A DNA stretch of 64,000 nt from Typha latifolia. Lineage: Eukaryota; Streptophyta; Magnoliopsida; Poales; Typhaceae. A program made the position numbers and the translations under genes. Position 1 is the first letter of the stretch, and each line of letters opens with the position of its first letter. The notes under the pieces are model-generated. The model saw only the letters and a list, made by a program, of their open reading frames with translations. It ran no database searches and had not been told where the DNA came from. Positions 51,001 to 64,000 of the stretch are shown one piece after another. The stretch is from positions 14,559,501-14,623,500 of the forward strand of contig CM034102.1 of NCBI GenBank assembly GCA_019914945.1, read 5' to 3'.

Positions 51001-54000
51001 ATATCCCCATTTGCTATACTCTCAGCTGTCTGGGCAAGAAAATTCATTCTTTTGATTCCATTATCATCCTTCCCAATAGCACTCGGTCGATAATTAATAT
51101 AATTTTCCTGGAACATATCAGAGGTCAACTATAGAAAAGTACAGCATTATTTTCTGAATAAGGTGCCATTGTTATGGTTTTCCCTCGCTGCAAATAACTA
51201 TTCATTCAGAGGGTCCTAAAGGCAACTGCAGTGCACGTTTGAATGAATATGCCAAAGATTCAATTGCCATTTAATCTCAAACTAAAGAGTGTAGATATAG
51301 GTAGCAGCAAAATGCCAGTAATTCCCTGTACATTACTGTTCTATCCCTGAACCTTAATCCACCTTGAGTTTATTCTGAAAGAAGAGAACTTCAATTGTCT
51401 TGGATTGAAAAGGTAAAATAGTTATCACAACTGTGATTGTATTCCTTAACCAGCAAAGAGTAAGTCTCAATATAGATGGTGGTGCCAGAGTAGAGATGGA
51501 ATTCAAAAGTAGTTCCTTTGCAAAATTATAACTGTATCACATTTTTTAAGTAAAATTCTAATCCTAATTGTGTATTCTTTCCTCTCCTTTCTCTTCCACA
51601 GGTGCGAATGCTGATTTAAGTACAACAGTCACCTATCTTATGGTCTCATTAAGGAATCAACGCTGCAGGTTTCTAGCATAACTCCCCCGCACGTGCACAT
51701 GCACACATACACACACCATTTTCCAATATTTAGCCCCTGGTTGTTTCAGGATTATCTTTTTCCATATCTTAGATTAGGGAATAATACTCTAGATTAGAAA
51801 ACAAACATCAAATTATCCCTACTCTAGATTTTTTCACCTATCTCCTCTCTCCTACCAACCACCTATCTCATTTCTTATTTTAAGTATGCATTGCATATTT
51901 ACAAGTATGTAATGCATACCTATAAGTATCCATTGCATATCTACAAGAAATGAAAAAAATTTAAATTTATGTCAAATCAAAGGTATTTTAGTCAATTAAC
52001 TTCTTATTTATATTTTATGTCTTTATCTCAACTTTATGTCACATCAAAAATAATTATTACATCACTATTCTAAATTACAACAAAAGATTAGAATACTCTA
52101 CTCTAGATTAGAAGTACAATTTTGTGAGTAAGAATCTAAAATAGCTATTCTAAATTTTCCCTTAATCTCAAAGCAAATAGGGCCTTAAGTAACATACAAC
52201 CATATGGTCCAACATGACGCATAAAAGGAAAAAGGTGGCATCATGTGATGCACATCAAGTAAGAGAAACCATAAACTAATGTGTCCTACTGTCCTTTGTC
52301 AAGGAATAAAAAAAGAGAATTCAGGTTACAAGATTACACATGTTAGGAGGATAGCATGTGAATCTGACGCTTTATACAAATATGAGATATTATTGAATTA
52401 TTGGAGTAAAAGATTATCATATAGAATGCTAACCTGAATGATAAGAGGGACTAAATCAGGATCACTCATGCTCAAATCAATCCTCTCATCCATTCGCAAC
52501 CTCCCACCATCGAAACCGAAAAGCCTACAATGAAATTAAATTATCTGTAAATTGAAGGAAGTTTAAATTCTTGATATGATTGATATATCGATATGTTGTA
52601 ATGACAAACAACTGCTGAATCTGTATATGCATTTCTCAAACAGCTAGTTTAAATGGCAGGTAAAATAAGTATCATAGGGAGTCAAACCAGAACAATAGAG
52701 TAGTATTAAGAACCATCTTCAATCAGAAAGACAGCAAGTTTAGAGCAAGGAAGAGTTCACATTTCCTACTTTTTTTAAGAAAGTCTTAACAGTTATAGAA
52801 GAATTCGCTAGTATACGTTTTATTATGTGTCACATACTCAAATATTAGGTTTTATGCTCTCTCAGGTACATTTTACTTGCTTCTTTTAATAAACAACTAC
52901 ATAAACATGAAAACAATAAAATGCTATTATAACTAAGTGTAGGAGAAAATCAGAAGTGAAAAACTAGTCAACAAATATTAGCACACCATTGGCTCATCAA
53001 TTTGATTGTAGAGTTGGATAAACTTCCTGCGTCATCATTCACCCAGAATCGGATGTCTCAAAATATTCATAACTGAAGAACCAGCTGCCTGTGCAAACAT
53101 CCGTCCCACATTCCCAAAATCATTTGTCAAACTGATTAAAAGGTCACCATGCAGCTCATGAAACTTGTCAAAACTAACTCAACCAATACGAGTTCATTTT
53201 ATTTCCTTTTAAAGATAAGGACCATAAAAACAAGACTGGATGCCTTTCTTCCTTTGAAATCCCGTGCTTCAATCAAAATAAACAAGATTGGATGCTAAAC
53301 TCTTTATAGTCCATCACATGCTACTCCTAATTAATGGTAACAGGACACTTCTTCCTGTTGTTGCTTTTTAATTTTCTTGCATTCTGAGCAACTTTGAATT
53401 ATAGAACTATTTTGATGATTGATTCCAGAGTTAGCAAAAAATAAACCATTCTGACAAAGTAATACCAAGTTACAATATGGTGGTCCCACGAAAAGGTAAC
53501 ACAAGAAATCCATGAAGCAAATCCTACCAATTGTTTAGTACCATTGTCTAACCATTTTGAGAATGGTTAGCTTCATGTGAAGCAATTTTCTGCATATAAA
53601 GTGATATAATTAACACTGCTAAAAATAAGTTATATGTGAAGCAATTTGCTGCATATAAAGTGAGATAATTAGCACTGCTAAAAATAAGTTATACTAGCAT
53701 ACTTGAAGTTCTACAAAGTAAGAGATTAGCAGATACAACTGATTCTAAGAAAACAACCAAATAGAAGAAAAGCAGCTAGGGAGTGTATAATAAGCTTTCA
53801 TGAAATAGATCTCTCAATATAAAATAGACTAGTTGTTCTTGCTTGTTACATTTCAATCATTGGGACCAAGTGACTTGAAAAAACCTTGAACTATAATCAA
53901 GAAGACAGAAAATTATCAAGAAAGCAACATCTATAATAAGTTCATCCAAGTATCTAATTTGGCTATAGAATATGCAAAAGAATGAAAGAAATAAAAAATA

Positions 54001-57000
54001 CTTGTCAACAGCTGCAAAGGGTGAAATATCTTCATCTTTTGCGCTACTAAGAAGACGCTCTCTTATATCGTCATATTTGATTACTGACTGCGAGAGGCTC
54101 ATATACTGCAACTGATTTAGTGCCATCCGCATATCCCCATTTACTCTATTTGCAAGTTCTTCAAGTGCGATCTGCAGGGAAGAGAAGAGGCAGCATCAAT
54201 CACTCTCTTAAACCAAAAAAATTGATAAATAGATGAGCAAAACAATTTTGTAGATTTCGTTCAATTAGCTCTTTTCTTTCACTATCGTCCAACCGGTATA
54301 AAGGCTTTTCCCCCTCTTTTTAGTATGTAATGGTGACGCCAAATTTAGTTGGTTAGTGCATAACAGCAAACATGCACACCACATTAAAGAGAGGACTATA
54401 ACCTCTTCGATGCAAGGGGCAAGCCTTACTGACATACCAAGTGATACGCTAAGAACACCACTTAAACAACCTCAAATTAAAAGCTTATCTACATACCACA
54501 TGATTTAATCATTTAAATAACTACTAACAAAATAAATAGTTAGTTGACTACAAAAGTACCTCATTAACTTGAAGACCTTCAGCAGTTGCAATTTGCATCA
54601 ACCTTTTTGCCATCTATCATCATAGAAAGAAGAGATCAGCTCAGGTTGCAGCAGTTGACACTGGAAGTTCATAAAAAATGGACTAGTACTAGTACTTCCA
54701 TTATCCAATAAAGTCTATCAGATGAGATCAAGAATTAAGAATACAAACTGCTAACACCAAGGAATTCCTTCTAGCTCTAATATTGGAGATATCTAAAGCA
54801 TAAAGCATATCAAGTTACGATCAAAATGTTTGTCATAAGAACAGATAAAATAATGCAATAAAATAGCAGACAGGCTCCATTACATAAAGGTAGAATCATA
54901 AAGAGATCATTGTAAGAAAGAAGGCAACCTGTTGCTTAGTAGGCTTCCTAAAGTTGAGCAGCGTGCAGTAGTTAATAAGACTCTTGAGCTTCTGACTGTA
55001 CCGATCATTACAAATACAAATGATAGGAATCTTGGATATTTTTATGCTAGCAATAAGATCGGCCACTCCACCTCTATCTCCAGCTGACATTCCATCAACC
55101 TCATCCATGATTAATACAGATTTTGCATGCTTCGACCTAAAGTATTAATGGTATCAAAACAAGAAACAGTATTCTGTTTTACTAGATAATTAGGCAATAT
55201 CATGTAAAACCAACCGATCATTGCTGTAACTCAGGGACTCATTGCTGACAAGTTCTTTGATAGAATTTGACATGCTTCCACCAATCCCTTTACCAATTTT
55301 GGCATCTGCCTTTCCACGGCTATCGCTTGCATTAACCTTTACATAGTGATTAGGAATCCGAATAAATGAGAGTAACATATCATAAAGAACCAACATTTAG
55401 TAAAGTTGCCTACAGATCTTCTAATTGCAGGACAGTCTTATAAATGAGTTGAAAGCACCTCAATAGCTTGGAATCCAAGCATCTGAGAGACCAACTTTGC
55501 TGCAGTGCTTTTACCAATCCCAGGCGAGCCACTTATAAGGAGAGCTTTCTTAGATCCACTGTCAGCTAGCTTTTTCCCCTTCCCTTTTTGGCCAGCATGA
55601 AGAAATTGTTCATTCCAGTTTGTTAACCAATCATGAAGCTGCTTAACCTATGAATGACAGCTAACTGAAATTAAAATAAATCTTACAAAGCAATTACAGC
55701 TAAAGTGTAATTACATACAAGTGACTGGTTGCCAATTATGTCATTTGGAACCTTTGGACGGTATTTCTCCGTCCATGTCAGTGAACTGCGGTTGTCAGCT
55801 TGGGCTTTCCGCTTATCAGGAGAGATGCTTGCTTTAGCACTTCTTGCAGCATCTTTTCTTCCAACAGAACTAATTTGATCATCTGAAGGAGACCAAAATA
55901 ACATTAAGGCATACAACTTACGCAGATAATACAACAAGATACATGCAGTGGTACTAAAGCAGCAAAATCCTAATAGGGGACTTCATTCCAGGCTTTCTAT
56001 TGTTAAATTTCTAGAAGCCATCTACAATTGTAGTCAACTATAAAAAGGGCGCTCTGCCTTCTTTCCTTTTTCTTCAAGAGCCTACTGCATTAAGGCATGG
56101 TGTGAGTGATATACAACTTAAGCAGATAATACAACAAGATACATGCAGTGGTACTAAAGCAGCAAAATCCTAATAGGGGACTTCGTTCCAGGCTTTCTAT
56201 TGTTAAATTTCTAGAAGCACCTACAAGTATAGTCAACTAAAAAAAGGGCGCTCTGCCTTCTTTCCTTTTTCTTCAAGAGCCTACTGCAACATATTGAGAG
56301 TGACAGCAAAGCTCTCCCTATGGAAACAAGGTGCCTAAATAGAGAAGTTCCCCTAAAAATAAATAAAGGAGAAGATCAGGTTGACTGAATTAACTAGCAA
56401 AATTGGGAAAGAAAATGCAGTCTGAAATACCAGGTATTAGGGACCAAGGAAATTCTATCCTTGATACCTGGAAATGACTAAAAGGATAAAATATTGAGTT
56501 ATTGACACACCAGCAATTAATGGCATGCTGTGAACAAGAAGAAAGATATTTCTACTGTAAATGGAACAGGGTGTATAACTTGACAAAAATGTATAACTTA
56601 TACAAAGACAACCTGACTAAAATCAAGAGAAGCAAGTGAACAATCAAAAGACGTGTGTTGATGGTACCCGTCCCATCCAGGCTCGGTCCGAACCCACCCG
56701 ACTGTAACCAAGCTAAGCTCATCCTAAACCCAATTTAGGCCCGGCCTGGCCTGAGGCCGGAATGGCAATGGGCTGGACAAGTTAGGCCTTTTCTTACCTG
56801 CCTATAGCCCGACCTGCTATATCCGTTCGCTTCCTATAATTATTTAGTTCCACATCAAAAGTTTGGCATATGGAGAACTAATATATAAGTATTTCCCTAT
56901 GAAAGATATTAAAAATGTTTGATAAGCTTGACCCTTTTCGCTTGGCCCATTAGTAATATTGCTAAAATATTTTGATATGCCCAGCCCGACCCAAGCTCGA

Positions 57001-59176
57001 TATCTCACAGGCTAATGGGCTGGTATATTTTAGCCCGGCCCGACCCACCCGAAGATCACCTCTAGTTAATGGCGGAAACAAATGCAAGGAGTCGATGCAA
57101 TATGAGAATCAAGAAAGGTTAAGCACTTCATGATTATATACAAAGATAAATGACGGTGATTTTTTTTCTCCTAAAGATAGAAAGGTAGAGGAAACAAAAA
57201 ATTCATGCTTCAAGAAAATTTCAGCTTACCTCTCTTATCAACTTTATTAGGACTGCTCTTTATCTGTGGTTTCTTTAACTTTTCTGAGTCATTCTTTTTA
57301 TGATCTTCATCTGCTGGTACTTTTGCAGGCTTTGATTTTCGGATCATATCAAATAATCCATCCTCAGTCAAAAAGGGGATACTACAATGATAAACTAAAA
57401 GGAATAAAGTACCAGAAAAAACTGAGACATATTTCAATTGTTAATTTGTTAACAAGAGATACCTCAGCTCTCTGGCTTTTGAAGATTTTCTACCACCAAT
57501 ATCTTCATCAACTAAAAGAAAACTCTGCAAACCAACAATCACAGTAAAAACCAAGAATATTCAACAGTAGAACGTGAACAGCAATAACAAGACATTACCG
57601 TCTTTTTGCTAACAGACCCAGTAACTCGACCACCATGACGTTTAATTAAATCCTCTGCCTCCTCCCGTTCCAAGCTGAAACCATAGTGAAGGTCAATATG
57701 ACTTAATAGCATGTAATCTCAAAGGACTAATCCAGATTCTGTGGCTTCACAACCTAAATAGCTACTCCATAAACTCTTCAATTAGTACCTATCAAGTGTG
57801 CCACTTATGACAAATGTCAGACCAGCTAAACACTCAGGAGCACCCTCCGGGACTTCCTATGAACATAACCAAAAAAGAAGAAAAAGGAAAAAGAAAAAAA
57901 AAATCAGACCAACAAGTCTTATGAAATCAAATATGCCAACCTGTAGAATAAATACCTTCTCCCCTTTGTGCGGTGGATCCTTCCTTTCACCAAAATTCAT
58001 GAAACCACCTCTCCCTCTCCCTCTTCCTCCAGCAGCTGCTCCTGATCCTCTTCCACCTCTGCCCCTTCCAGCACCTTTCACAGGAGTTACAGCATTTTTA
58101 TCATCAAGCTGATCTCCATCATCGTCATCCATATCAGCGGACAGTTTAGTAATTTGTGCACTTGAGGCACCCTTTGACTTCCTGGTAGGTTTAGACTCAG
58201 CTGACTTCCTCTTCTCAGAAGGTGACACAAAGTCATCATCTTCATTCTTATGAAGCTTCTTTGCTGGTGAGGGTTTAATCTCGTCCTCAGACTCCTCATT
58301 ATTCTTTTGGGTTTTCCTTTTTGCAGTGGTTTTCGCGGTCGCCTTTTCATCTTTGGATGTCTGTCCTACTGTAGTAGAAGATGCAAAATATTTGCTTGTT
58401 TTCCTTCTTCCTGAAGAATTTTGACCTCCTAGCTCCTAGGATTTCCCAAATTAAGAAAGACTGAATGATTTCTTGCATTAAGATGATACAAATAATCTTT
58501 TGTCAAAATTATCTTGGATTCCGAGTAGAACATCATTGCATTGCAAGTTGCCATAATGTAACTTTTATGTTTGGCAAGCTATGCATCCGACATCATATAG
58601 GATCACCTAATTTATCTCCTACTCATTCAACATGCACACAAACTACAAGTTACATCCCACAGATGGTTGTTTTATTGAGAGAAAACTAAGAATTTGGTCT
58701 TTCTGAAACTGAAAAGAGCAAGTATACTTCTTGAAGATCCAACCTTAGATGGTTTGCCATCTCAATTATCAAAAGAAAACAAAACTAGCTCAACTGCACA
58801 TGAAAATGCACAACAGAACAATTCCCGTGTTTCCGTCAAACACGAGGAAATTTGCTTATTTTCGGACATTAATACACAGTAAAAGATGAATCTTGAAGAG
58901 GAAAAGAGGACCAAGAAAGCAGCATTTACCGGCTTATCTGCCACGGGCGTAGAGGGTTTCTCAGGGATCGCCAAAGCGGGTTTCTTCGCAGGGTTCGATA
59001 CAGTCGCATTTCCTTTGTCATGTTGCTTCATAAACCATCTCCTTATATCCGACGACTTGATCCAAATTCACCAAGAGAGAAAGAAGAGCAGGAGAGAAAT
59101 GGGGGAAAAAAATTAGTCGATAATATAAAGAAAGACCTTAAAAACGGAAAAGAAACCTAATGCCCTAACTCACCAT
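45051..59176 (-). CDS. RFC1: Replication factor C large subunit (RFC1)
   Basis: Twenty-two coding exons: 59176-59174, 59055-58930, 58435-57956, 57856-57789, 57674-57599, 57524-57463, 57381-57230, 55882-55719, 55647-55459, 55336-55215, 55136-54929, 54613-54560, 54171-54002, 52524-52434, 51107-50926, 50822-50783, 49035-48911, 48749-48677, 47499-47407, 45869-45623, 45365-45303, 45208-45051; 981 aa. RFC1 is the large subunit of the clamp loader that opens PCNA onto primed DNA. In order: charged N terminus with an RG-rich tract and FMNFGERKDPPHKGEK, BRCT domain (~204-290), SLTWTEKYRPK, AAA+ domain with Walker A GSPGIGKST (~417-425) and Walker B LIMDEVD (~489-495), RFC1 C-terminal domain, and basic tail GGGKRKR (likely NLS). 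Close to the 956 aa of Arabidopsis RFC1. The ATG is the whole coding part of exon 1. Introns carry four MITEs and a tandem duplication. Confidence 0.95.
46425..46817. mobile_element. Possible degenerate MITE in RFC1 intron
   Basis: The ends CACCCTAGATGGAATTC (left) and, reverse-complemented, CACCCTGTTTGGAATTC (right) match at 14 of 17 positions, and further GTTTGG/CCAAAC pairs occur inside. I could not find a clean target-site duplication, so the boundaries and class are uncertain. Confidence 0.35.
47709..48594. mobile_element. Non-autonomous hAT transposon in RFC1 intron
   Basis: 886 bp bounded by a perfect 8-bp duplication GTTGCATC (47701-47708 and 48595-48602). Terminal inverted repeats are CAATGTTTTGAAAGGCGG (left) and CAAGGTATTGAAAAGCGG (right, reverse complement), 15 of 18 matching. 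The 8-bp duplication defines hAT. GC-rich subterminal blocks with repeated GGCGG/CCGCC and CCTAGCGCC flank an AT-rich core and a GA-rich tract (48085-48180). No transposase reading frame, so it would need a hAT transposase in trans. It sits in the intron between exons 18 and 19. Confidence 0.88.
49328..49975. mobile_element. hAT-like MITE in RFC1 intron
   Basis: 648 bp, AT-rich, with ends TGTGGGTGAAAATGG (left) and TAGGGGAGAAAACGG (right, reverse complement), 11 of 15 matching. The flanks GTTACAAT (49320-49327) and GTTGCAAC (49976-49983) are an eroded 8-bp duplication (6 of 8). The TAGGGG(T)GAAAACGG end style is common among plant hAT-derived MITEs. No coding capacity. Confidence 0.65.
51733..52184. 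mobile_element. Tourist-like MITE in RFC1 intron
   Basis: 452 bp flanked by TTA on both sides (51730-51732, 52185-52187). Ends are GCCCCTGGTTGTTTCAGG (left) and GGCCCTATTTGCTTTGAG (right, reverse complement), with GATTA following in both. The right end resembles those of 2432-2614 and 37237-37406. Imperfect ACTCTAGATTAGAA blocks recur inside near both ends. Fits PIF/Harbinger non-autonomous elements. Confidence 0.68.
55911..56288. repeat. Two-copy tandem duplication in RFC1 intron
   Basis: Copy 1 is 55911-56089 and copy 2 is 56111-56288, a 200-bp period with only about 6-8 differences and small indels across ~178 bp. Both start ATACAACTTA and end GCCTACTGCA. The repeat begins 29 bp upstream (in transcript sense) of the exon encoding SLTWTEKYRPK. 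The high identity implies a recent duplication. Confidence 0.92.
56665..57064. mobile_element. hAT-like MITE with GCCCGACC-rich ends
   Basis: 400 bp between GTTGATGG (56657-56664) and GTTAATGG (57065-57072), an 8-bp duplication with one mismatch. The right end reads TAGAGGTGATCTTCGGGTGG in reverse complement; the left starts TACCCGTCC, so only the TA and a few bases still match. Both subterminal regions are full of GCCCGGCC/GCCCGACC motifs, a typical composition of one hAT-derived plant MITE group. Confidence 0.6.
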
Positions 59177-60024
59177 TGCGGAGGTGCTATCCCGTCAGCA
59201 GCTGTAGGACGAACGATTCAAGGAGGCTCGTCTTAAAGAGCCGACCAGCCGAAAGATCGCACCTTTTTCATATAATCAAGAAGTAGGAAACAATAAAAAC
59301 TATAGAGTAAATATAACTAGGGTTCTTGAGGGAATCGAGAGCGCAGCGTCAAGAACTTAGAAAACTTTTGAAGGCTTACCAAAGAAGAACGCAGCAATCA
59401 CCCTAAGAAAGAGAGAGAGGGAGGGGAGCGGGAGACGGCTCGGCAAAAGACTGCTCCGCCGGATGCGAATCTCGAGGAGCGTCTCGTGATTCGGGATCGA
59501 GCAGCCACGTCCCGCTTCTAATTTAAGCAATTAAGCCTAATGGTCGTTTCCCATTTCGCACCTTGTATTTGCCCTTTAATTTAAGAAAATACCCCGGGTA
59601 TGATTAATGATAAAATAGGAGTTGGAATTTTTTTATAATATATATATATATATATATATATAATATTTAATATCTTTATAACTACAGTTTTGGTAAATAT
59701 TGGTAATTTATAGAGATATATGGTATTTTTCAGGATAAACATAATATTTTGAAGAATACAAGAATAGTAACTTTTCAAGTCATACAATTTACCTTCATGA
59801 AAAAAAATTCATGTACTTGTATGTTAAACTAGACAAGGAAAATAAAGGCCTTTCAGATCATATGCAACAAGAAAGCACTGAACAGACTTATAATTTCTAA
59901 AAGTGAGAAGAAGAAGAAAGAAATCTTTACAATTTGTACTACTTTCTCTTCATACAAAACCTATACATTGCTCAAGAAAAAAGAAAACAAAGAAAAGCTT
60001 TACTCCTATATGATCAATTAAGGT
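59177..60024. other. RFC1 5' region / CDPK 3' region
   Basis: About 850 bp between two minus-strand genes. The RFC1 leader and promoter are probably in 59177-59530 (a GA-rich block at 59405-59435), and the CDPK 3' UTR in ~59800-60024. A (TA)n tract lies at 59639-59662. Nothing else is supported. Confidence 0.5.
59639..59662. repeat. (TA)n microsatellite
   Basis: About twelve uninterrupted TA units between RFC1 and the CDPK gene. Confidence 0.85.
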
Positions 60025-63423
<3,399 letters not shown>

Positions 63424-64000
63424 CTGGTAGGGATTACCGAGATTTCCCGCAATGCTTCTTCGACATCGGCGCGAAGCTGGCTCATGTACAGATCTAGCGG
63501 AAACGATCAAAATGCTTCCTTCCGGAAGATACTAAAGAGAATTTTTTTGAATAAAAGCGGGCAAGGAGAGGATATTAATTATAATTAATCCACGAAACTA
63601 GAGCTTTGTGTCCTTTGAGGAATTCCTTCAATCGATTTTTTTTCTTTCTCGATCGAGAGAATAGGTCGGAGGAGGAGGTTGGAGACGAGAAGAGAGGAAC
63701 CGTTGATTTCGGCAGAGCGGGAAATAGGGTCGGTTGAGGCCTCGAAGCGGATGCCGGGAACTGTTCGAGTCCAAATTCGGGAGGTTGGAAGTTGGAAGTT
63801 GGAACCGAATGCGAAGGCTGTGTTTATCCCCCTTTAATCCTATTACAATTATCTTAAATAAATCACATTTTCAGATGGACTTGGATAAAAAAATAAAGTT
63901 GATATCTTTAAAAAGCAAAAAAGATGTTTTATTCATTTTAAATTATTATTTTTCTCATATTTGTCTCATATTATTCTCTGTCTTTGACCCTTGGGATAAA
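63424..64000. other. CDPK leader and promoter region
   Basis: Contains the CDPK 5' UTR and probably its promoter. A TTCTCTTTAG acceptor-like site on the minus strand near 63535 hints at a 5' UTR intron. The last ~170 bp are AT-rich intergenic DNA without features. Confidence 0.4.

Overview
This is nuclear DNA of a flowering plant. Genes are split by AT-rich introns with GT/AG borders, several families are plant-specific (SINE1-type KASH protein, CDPK, FIP2-type BTB/pentapeptide protein, miR166), and short DNA transposons (MITEs) and microsatellites are scattered through introns and intergenic DNA. A GC-rich single-exon gene and the general gene style suggest a monocot, perhaps not a grass, but this is a weak inference. 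No bacterial, viral or organellar segment is visible. Gene models were built by hand by joining exons whose splice sites keep the frame and whose translation matches a known family; every multi-exon model closes to a whole number of codons.

Layout from left to right. 316-6587 (-): Pumilio/PUF RNA-binding protein (847 aa). 11848-13919 (+): SINE1-like nuclear-envelope KASH protein (623 aa). 14915-22010 (-): chaperonin subunit CCT8/theta (540 aa, 13 exons). 23113-28010 (-): NAR1 cytosolic Fe-S assembly factor (479 aa, 11 exons). 30088-36754 (+): FIP2-like BTB/pentapeptide-repeat protein (302 aa, 11 exons). 38488-38612 (+): MIR166 hairpin. 39009-40187 (-): universal stress protein (177 aa). 40702-40774 (+): tRNA-Arg(CCT). 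42800-43219 (+): small cysteine-cluster protein of unknown function (139 aa). 45051-59176 (-): replication factor C large subunit RFC1 (981 aa, 22 coding exons). 60025-63423 (-): calcium-dependent protein kinase (582 aa, 7 exons).

The genes are ordinary, unlinked housekeeping and signalling genes (mRNA control, nuclear envelope, protein folding, Fe-S assembly, replication clamp loading, calcium signalling). Nothing suggests an operon, a biosynthetic cluster or a defence island, and I did not find a convincing undescribed system. The most informative non-protein findings are the miR166 precursor and a set of non-autonomous DNA transposons with recognisable terminal inverted repeats and target-site duplications: four hAT-like (three of them in RFC1 introns), one probably Mutator-like just upstream of SINE1, and three Tourist/PIF-Harbinger-like. 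A 200-bp-period tandem duplication also lies in an RFC1 intron.
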